Shown here: piece by piece, positions 58,727-64,000 of the stretch
Position numbering within the stretch: the first letter of the stretch is position 1
Layout: the number at the start of each line of letters is the position of its first letter
Source of the DNA: Limnohabitans sp. Bal53
GTDB lineage: Bacteria > Pseudomonadota > Gammaproteobacteria > Burkholderiales > Burkholderiaceae_C
NCBI RefSeq assembly: GCF_003063355.1
Contig: NZ_NESH01000004.1
Span: forward strand, 186,001-250,000
DNA length: 64,000 nucleotides
Direction: 5' to 3'
The notes under the pieces: model-generated
Databases searched by the model: none
Told to the model about the DNA's origin: nothing
What the model saw: only the letters and a program-made list of their open reading frames with translations
Made by a program: the position numbers and the translations under genes

Positions 58727-60046
58727 TCAGCCCTGCTTTTTCCCCTTGCCCTCACTGAGTTTTTTGCGCAGGAATGACGGCATGACCGACTCGCTGACGT
58801 GGGTCTCATCACCGTCGTAGGCCATCTCCTCTTTGGAGACCAAGCGACGTGACATGCGCATCATGGAGTAGCGCACCTCCTTGGCCATCATTTCAGAGTC
58901 TTGGTCAGCCAGTTGACGCAGTTGCTCGATCTTGGCCTTGAGCCAAGGGTGGTGTCCAAAGCGCTTTTCCAGCACATCCAACGCCCGCTGCGTGGTTTGG
59001 CGGTCGCCGTCTTTGGCCAATTGGCGCAAGTGCTCGGACGCTTTGGCAAAGGCCAGCTCTTCCAGTCTGGTGTAAGCCGTCTCGTTGCGGGGCAAGGCCT
59101 GCAAGGCGGCTGCGTCCAGCACCGGCAGTTGCAGCACAGGGGCGTGGGCCTGCAGTTGGGTGCCATCCAGGGCGTTGCCACACATGCTAGCGGCCAACAA
59201 GTCACGGGTTTGGCCCACCGTGCCAGGGCTCAGGTGCAGGCGCACTGCCACCCACGCCTCGGCCCCCCAAGCCAAGTCGGTCATGCGCCAGCTGCCATCG
59301 GCCAGATGCTGGGCAGGGCTGATCATCTCCACAATCACCCCTGGCGCGGGCAACAGCTTGAGCCCGACTTGCCGCAAGTACATGGCCTGCAGCAACGCCA
59401 GCTCTTCGTCAAAACTGTCGTAAAGGTCGGCGGCTGTCTCGCCGTAATAGTTTTGCCCGCCGCCCGCCCGGGCCATGCCGATCATCAAATCTTCATTGAA
59501 GCCGCGTCCCAAACCCACCGTGGTGGTACTCACGCCCCGGCCCAGCCACTCGCGGCACTGTGCCTCGATGGTCGATAAATCGGTCTCGCCATGGTTGGCT
59601 TGCCCATCGGACAACAAAATCACACGCGAAACCGTCTTCTCTGTGCCCCCCTCCAACTGGTGGGCACCAGCCAACCAGCCGCCATGCAGGTCGGTCATAC
59701 CACCCGCTTGCACACCCGCTATCGCCCTGACCACAGCATCGGCCGTACGCATGGGCTGCAAAGGCAGCAGCGTGTCCACCTTGTCGTCGTACACCACCAG
59801 CGCCATAGCGTCTTGCGGTGTCAGGTGGCTGGCAATGTGCGTTACGCAGCGCAAAGCCTCTTGGAGCGGTTGGCCGTCCATGCTGCCCGAACGGTCCACC
59901 ACCAAGGCCAAGCGTTTGGGCAAATGGGTTACAGCCAGATCGGCAGGGCGGTCAGGCGCCTGCACCCGCACCAGCACCTCCAGCGCACCGCCTTCAGCAG
60001 GCACACCCGCTTGCAGCGGAGAAAAAACAATCGTCGGTTGTGTCAT
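58727..60046 (-). CDS. VWA-domain protein (second)
   Basis: 439 residues from ATG 60046, with AAGGAG upstream; a GTG one codon before is also possible. The VWA domain (about 45-215) has the MIDAS DRSGSMDGQPLQEA, the conserved Thr in GGMTDLHGGW and SDGQANHGETD. The C-terminal half is mostly helical (LRQLAKDGDRQTTQRALDVL). The extreme C-terminus is MPSFLRKKLSEGKGKKQG, similar to the IPAFLRKQ motif of the VIT-VWA protein. No signal peptide. It stands divergent from the ADP-ribosylglycohydrolase fusion gene, with 197 bp between the starts, and so may share a regulatory region. Confidence 0.85.
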   Translation of the reverse strand: MTQPTIVFSPLQAGVPAEGGALEVLVRVQAPDRPADLAVTHLPKRLALVVDRSGSMDGQPLQEALRCVTHIASHLTPQDAMALVVYDDKVDTLLPLQPMRTADAVVRAIAGVQAGGMTDLHGGWLAGAHQLEGGTEKTVSRVILLSDGQANHGETDLSTIEAQCREWLGRGVSTTTVGLGRGFNEDLMIGMARAGGGQNYYGETAADLYDSFDEELALLQAMYLRQVGLKLLPAPGVIVEMISPAQHLADGSWRMTDLAWGAEAWVAVRLHLSPGTVGQTRDLLAASMCGNALDGTQLQAHAPVLQLPVLDAAALQALPRNETAYTRLEELAFAKASEHLRQLAKDGDRQTTQRALDVLEKRFGHHPWLKAKIEQLRQLADQDSEMMAKEVRYSMMRMSRRLVSKEEMAYDGDETHVSESVMPSFLRKKLSEGKGKKQG

Positions 60047-60243
60047 CACAGGCTCCTTGGGTTGGTCAGGGCCATGATGGTGCCGTGGGCGAGGCTCAGG
60101 CTGAGAGCCTATGGAGCTGTTGAATTAACCAGTACTTGTGAGCCCGCGATCTTGGGTTTTGCGGGATGAAGCATTACCCCACCAAAACAGTCGGAAACCT
60201 TACCGTAGGTACTTCTCGCTCATACCGCCTCATTTGACAGTTT

Positions 60244-61938
60244 GTGGATTTTCGTGATTTGCTGAAAAAGGAATTCGGCCACCGGGGTCGGATCAGAAAC
60301 AGGCAAGTCATGCAAGATTCAAACAGATACAGACGACGGTCAGATCAAGCGCCCCATGTCGGACAGCTGCGTGTGATGGAAGGTCGATTGGCCATGTGCG
60401 TCAATCCTATGGCAAGCTACGGCGGTTGGTCGGGTCCGCTTTGGGCCATTGAAGGCGTTCGCTACAAGTTCAGCCTCAGGGGTGGTCCCACAGGCTACCA
60501 TGAAGGTTTTTGCGAGAAAGTGGATCCACGATGTCCAACGGTCACATTCCGGATGATTCCAAGAGGCTGGGATGAAGAGGCTCCGCTGGAGGAGTGCAGA
60601 TCATTTTTTTACACCGAGATTGGGCGCTTGAACCCAGAATACCCCGGGTGGATGGTTCGGAAATGGAGTGATTTGCGCAAAGCCCAAAACGCTGAGCTGA
60701 CATGGCAAGGTGTGCAGGCCATCGAATCGGCAGTCTCGCAAAGCCCCTACACCGAGAGCTGGAAGAAGCTCCTGGGCGACTCGGCGTATAGCCAATTGCT
60801 CGGCTTGCTGCAAGCAACGGTCAGTGTCAATGACTTGATCGATGACGCTCAGGGCCACTGCACCCACATGCCATCACCGGCCCTCAAAAACCATGTCCAG
60901 GCCATCATGCAAAATCTCGGAAGATCTACAGTCAAAATGAACACAAACAAAGAACTCAGCCGCTCAGAGCAAAGTGCATACGGTGCCGTTTTAGGAGCCT
61001 TGACGGGGGATGCTGCTGGTGGAGTCCTTGAATTCCTTGGCCATCAACCCACGCCCAAAGAGTGTGAGCAGGCTTTTGACATGCCTGGTGGTGGGGTGTT
61101 TGACTTAGCTCCGGGGCAGTTCACCGACGACGGCGAGATGACTGTCAGTTTGCTCCGGGCATTGGTGCTCGGTCAGGGCCAATACGAACCGCTGACAGTG
61201 GCCAAAGCCTACGGCGATTGGGAGGCATCTCACCCATTTGACATTGGCAACGCCACTTCCAGCGCCCTGCGCATTCCCAAGTCGGAGCGTAATGGGGTGA
61301 GGGCGGCTGACTTGATCGCAGAGCAAGCGCTGGACTACAACAGCGAATCCAAAGCCAATGGCAGCTTGATGCGTGCAACACCATTAGGGATAGCAGCAGC
61401 CAACATGACGCTAGAGCAAACCGTTGCTATGGCCTGTGCAGATGCACGCTTGACCCATCCAAATCCTTCTTGCCAGGTGTCCACGGCAGCCTATGTGCTG
61501 GCCATCCGCCATTTGATACAGAAACCAGGGGATCACAAGGGAGCATTTGCAGCTGCACTGAGCCACGCTCAAAGTACCAGCGAAGAAGTCAGCCAGTGGC
61601 TGCAAGATGCCCAAGAAGGCAATCTGCCACCCGCGCACCCCATGGCCGGGTTTGTCCGTTACGGTTTCACCTATGCGTTTTATTACCTGTACAGAGCCAC
61701 GCCTTTTCAAAAGGCCATCCTCGAAACACTGGTCAGGGGTGGAGACACGGACACCAACGCCTGCATTGTGGGCGGCCTGTTGGGGGCTCTGCATGGCATG
61801 GACAAAATCCCAAAGAGCGCGCTGGACAAGGTTCTTGCTTGTGACACACGACATGGCCAACAAAGACCTTCGATTTACACCATTGAGCCCGTCCTAGGGC
61901 ACCTGAAAAAGTTGTCGCAACATTCCCTGGGTGAATGA
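60244..61938 (+). CDS. Unknown domain fused to an ADP-ribosylglycohydrolase
   Basis: 564 residues from GTG 60244 (ATG 60310 is an alternative). Residues 1 to about 235 match no domain I know; they contain GGPTGYHEGFCEKVD and aromatic-rich segments. Residues about 245-560 form a complete DraG-like ADP-ribosylglycohydrolase: LTGDAAGG (Asp256), FTDDGEM (Asp295/296), ANGSLMRATPLG and GGDTDTNA (Asp501, Asp503). All metal-ligand positions are intact. The enzyme should remove ADP-ribose from protein or nucleic acid. Its stop overlaps the start of a VRR-NUC nuclease gene. The fused N-terminal domain may direct it to its target. Confidence 0.82.
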   Translation: MDFRDLLKKEFGHRGRIRNRQVMQDSNRYRRRSDQAPHVGQLRVMEGRLAMCVNPMASYGGWSGPLWAIEGVRYKFSLRGGPTGYHEGFCEKVDPRCPTVTFRMIPRGWDEEAPLEECRSFFYTEIGRLNPEYPGWMVRKWSDLRKAQNAELTWQGVQAIESAVSQSPYTESWKKLLGDSAYSQLLGLLQATVSVNDLIDDAQGHCTHMPSPALKNHVQAIMQNLGRSTVKMNTNKELSRSEQSAYGAVLGALTGDAAGGVLEFLGHQPTPKECEQAFDMPGGGVFDLAPGQFTDDGEMTVSLLRALVLGQGQYEPLTVAKAYGDWEASHPFDIGNATSSALRIPKSERNGVRAADLIAEQALDYNSESKANGSLMRATPLGIAAANMTLEQTVAMACADARLTHPNPSCQVSTAAYVLAIRHLIQKPGDHKGAFAAALSHAQSTSEEVSQWLQDAQEGNLPPAHPMAGFVRYGFTYAFYYLYRATPFQKAILETLVRGGDTDTNACIVGGLLGALHGMDKIPKSALDKVLACDTRHGQQRPSIYTIEPVLGHLKKLSQHSLGE

Positions 61939-62561
61939 AAGAACACATGAAAGAAACAGAAGCCAAGCCCGCCCTGAGAATCAGTCACATTGTTTATGGG
62001 CGGCAAGCATCAGGAAATCGGGTCTCATACTTGGTCGATCCAAAAGGGGCAGGTGATGAGCGAGCAGTCCCAGAATCTGTTGTCCTCAAGCGGTGGAGAA
62101 AACGGCAGTTTCCAGGCCACACCTTTTCTGGTGAACGGTTAAGTTCTACGCTGTGGCGTGCAGTAGCAAAAGCTTTTGGGACCAAGGCTAAAGCAATTTC
62201 CAAGCTATCCCTTGACCAGATTGCCGCCACTGCAGATAAGAGTCGTGAGTTGCTGAAAGGGGACGGCTACTTGAAACTGGCCAGCCCCCAAACCCTGCAT
62301 GCCTTGTTTGCAGTTTGCGGACCAGAGCGCTTACAAGCCATTCTGGACAAACACCTGTCCGACGAGCACAAGGGCAAATCAGGCATTCCGGATCTGTTCT
62401 TGTACGCGACAAGCCACAGCACGGGTCTGCCGACCATTGCCCGATTTGTGGAAGTCAAAAAGCCTGAGGAGGCTGTCTCTGCTGTTCAGATGGCAGAAAT
62501 TGCATTCCTCAATCAATTGGGGCTGCATGCGCGGGTGTTGAGGTTGGTGGAAAGGGAATAA
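61935..62561 (+). CDS. VRR-NUC domain nuclease
   Basis: 208 residues from ATG 61935, which overlaps the preceding TGA (ATGA); ATG 61947 is an alternative. The C-terminal 80 residues show the VRR-NUC pattern: GIPDLFLYA (Asp153), FVEVKKPEEAVS (Glu173, Lys175) and VQMAEIAFLNQLGLHARVLR, a PD-(D/E)XK-type active site. The N-terminal half is unrecognised. Such nucleases occur in phages, repair proteins such as FAN1, and restriction-like systems. Translational coupling to the ADP-ribosylglycohydrolase suggests joint function. Confidence 0.82.
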   Translation: MKEHMKETEAKPALRISHIVYGRQASGNRVSYLVDPKGAGDERAVPESVVLKRWRKRQFPGHTFSGERLSSTLWRAVAKAFGTKAKAISKLSLDQIAATADKSRELLKGDGYLKLASPQTLHALFAVCGPERLQAILDKHLSDEHKGKSGIPDLFLYATSHSTGLPTIARFVEVKKPEEAVSAVQMAEIAFLNQLGLHARVLRLVERE

Positions 62562-62670
62562 CCTACCCCCTGGCTTTTTGAGCATTTTGGGTATCTTTTG
62601 TCGTGAGGTTCTGAGGTTTCACCATATTGGTAGGCATTCCCAAAGCCCGTTGTATGGAACATAAAGATAT

Positions 62671-64000
62671 TCATTTGGCTGTTGGCCAGAACAAGGCTGA
62701 CTCTTTCAATACCCTAGTTTCGATTTCTAGATCAACGGTATCCAGTAAGTTACCAAGCGCTGACATTGCTGAGTCTCTCCAGTTAGCGATTACTTCAGCA
62801 TCAAATGTTCCATCCGGGGGGTCTGCTTTCAGATTGCAGAGGCTCAGCGATAGAAGCACCTCCCAATCACGAAGTAATCTGTGAACGCCTTCAGCGCCGG
62901 TGATTCCAACGATTGCTCGCCGCGACTGTGTCGCCACATCGGTCACTCTGCTCGACACGTCGACCACCATTATCGGATCGTCAAGGCCATCGACGGCACA
63001 AACTGTCCCAGCGAAACGCTTAGCCTGATTCAATGCCTTCTCAAGTAGCGGATGCCCTATGCCCATCAAGTCCGCCTGACTAGGTGCCTTCCGATCGAAG
63101 ACCAGGTTGTCGTAGGACTTGCGAATGGCGTGGCTGGTGAGCCAGTCCTCCGGAGTTCTGAATGACAGCGCGGCACCTTCCACCTTCGGCCGGCGGCGGT
63201 TCAGGGTCAGAACATTCTGGAAGAACGGCATGAGGTCTGGCAGATCAACTGGTGGTACGTCCTTCAGATCCGATAGGTCGAAGCTCTCCGCATGGCCTAT
63301 GAGGTCGCGAACGGTCTGTATAGCCGATTCGCCACCAAGCGTTCCAGTAGTGTTGTCAAACCATGCGTCCAGCTTCTCACGCTTGACGCTGATCGCACCG
63401 GAGAAGAGGTCGTCGAACAAGCCTTCGCCACTCATACCCAAAACGAGCTGCATCAGATCCTCAGGCTCGTCCATCGCAGACCCGAGCGCACGCATGATGC
63501 TGTTGAGCTTTTGCTCAAGCTTCTGCCAGATCATGGCCTCGACCGTGTCCGGGTTCCTGAGGGACACCACTTGAACTGGGCGCTGCTGCCCGTAGCGGTT
63601 GAGTCGGCCGACACGTTGGTGCAGTCGCATGGGGTTCCAGGGCAAGTCGACGTGGATCAATGCACTGCACCGCTCCTGCAAGTCGATGCCCTCGCCGCCA
63701 GCCTCCGTCGATACAAGGAATCGAATGCGACCGGCATTGAAGGCATCGCACATGTCTTCACGGCGTCCCGCCAACTGGGTTAGGCGACCGTCTGGCAGCC
63801 TGATGCCCTCTAGGCGGTCGTCCCCATTCATGAATCCCACCGCGCCCTGGCCAAACTCCGCCATCAAGGCACTGATGACAAGCGCCTGGGTCCGCTTGTA
63901 CTCGGTGAAGAGCAACACGGGCTCATTGCCAAACCGTTGCTTGATGACCTCGATGATTCGGACGATGCGTGTCTCTGAAGTCACCTGATCCGCAGCGGCA
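62671..64000 (-). CDS. SNF2/HepA-family helicase, C-terminal part (runs off the window)
   Basis: The frame is open to base 64000, so the N-terminus lies outside. Helicase C-terminal motifs are present: GNEPVLLFTEYKRTQALVIS (motif IV region), STEAGGEGIDLQ (motif V) and QRVGRLNRYGQ (motif VI). The segment LEQKLNSIMRALGSAMDEPE continues into DLMQLVLGM, then a long helical C-terminal region of about 280 residues. This layout is close to HepA/RapA-like and to DISARM DrmD-type helicases. The N-terminal ATPase half, and any DISARM partners, cannot be seen. Convergent with the VRR-NUC gene. Confidence 0.85.
   Translation of the reverse strand, partial: AAADQVTSETRIVRIIEVIKQRFGNEPVLLFTEYKRTQALVISALMAEFGQGAVGFMNGDDRLEGIRLPDGRLTQLAGRREDMCDAFNAGRIRFLVSTEAGGEGIDLQERCSALIHVDLPWNPMRLHQRVGRLNRYGQQRPVQVVSLRNPDTVEAMIWQKLEQKLNSIMRALGSAMDEPEDLMQLVLGMSGEGLFDDLFSGAISVKREKLDAWFDNTTGTLGGESAIQTVRDLIGHAESFDLSDLKDVPPVDLPDLMPFFQNVLTLNRRRPKVEGAALSFRTPEDWLTSHAIRKSYDNLVFDRKAPSQADLMGIGHPLLEKALNQAKRFAGTVCAVDGLDDPIMVVDVSSRVTDVATQSRRAIVGITGAEGVHRLLRDWEVLLSLSLCNLKADPPDGTFDAEVIANWRDSAMSALGNLLDTVDLEIETRVLKESALFWPTAK

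Noticed and set aside
58739-58800. The FLRKK tail of the second VWA protein as a dispersed extragenic repeat (the GGAATGACGG type)
   Set aside because: Only one copy of the DNA is present here and the frame stays in register with a normal stop, so I keep it as protein sequence, though a repeat origin cannot be excluded.

Overview
The window reads as a chromosomal segment of a betaproteobacterium of the order Burkholderiales, most likely family Comamonadaceae (an inference from gene order and protein style; no 16S is present). Supporting points are a complete class I PHA operon (phaC-phaA-phaB), an intracellular PHA depolymerase, the bpt/aat pair of N-end-rule transferases, a single-chain methylmalonyl-CoA mutase with propionyl-CoA carboxylase, and an iscRSUA-hscBA-fdx operon. 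Coding density is high and almost all core genes are intact.

Layout. 1-302: 3' part of an ECF-like sigma factor. 604-6728: branched-chain amino acid block ilvB-ilvN-ilvC, then pssA, then leuA. leuA is preceded by a Leu-rich 17-codon leader peptide and a four-segment attenuator that I read directly from the sequence. 6845-11502: pbpG, an IclR regulator, bpt, aat, pgeF and a small membrane protein. 11595-15377: phaCAB. 15697-24278: an OmpA-type protein followed by a giant BapA/LapA-like adhesin gene, broken by a 331-bp IS21-family remnant. 24376-25809: a membrane histidine kinase gene interrupted by one amber codon. 25901-28388: qmcA-like/nfeD-like pair and dusA. 28404-36526: GntR regulator divergent from a propionate/methylmalonate operon (mcm-meaB-pccB-pccA-VOC protein). 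36574-37098: array of REP-like palindromes. 37114-40837: phaZ-rsxB and an aminotransferase. 40958-43084: uvrB. 43224-48976: the isc operon, with seven exact-period 63-bp palindromic repeats between iscA and hscB. 48993-49887: dnaQ and tRNA-Val(CAC).

From tRNA-Val to the end (about 49.9-64 kb) the content changes to an accessory region: a 750-bp gene-free stretch, MerR with a VIT-VWA protein, a DUF3293 protein, a frameshifted ADP-ribosylglycohydrolase, a metallophosphoesterase, a hidden small ORF, a membrane protein and trypsin-like protease pair, a secreted nuclease, a second VWA protein, a fusion of an unknown domain to an ADP-ribosylglycohydrolase coupled to a VRR-NUC nuclease, and the C-terminal half of a SNF2/HepA-type helicase running off the window. 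This is the best candidate for an undescribed conflict or defence-type system: VWA scaffold, ADP-ribose hydrolase, nuclease and helicase stand side by side in an apparent tRNA-linked island. No integrase or ADP-ribosyltransferase is visible in the window.

Four loci carry disruptions (adhesin, histidine kinase, ADP-ribosylglycohydrolase, small ORF). They could be real decay or sequencing/assembly errors, and the three point disruptions should be verified against reads.
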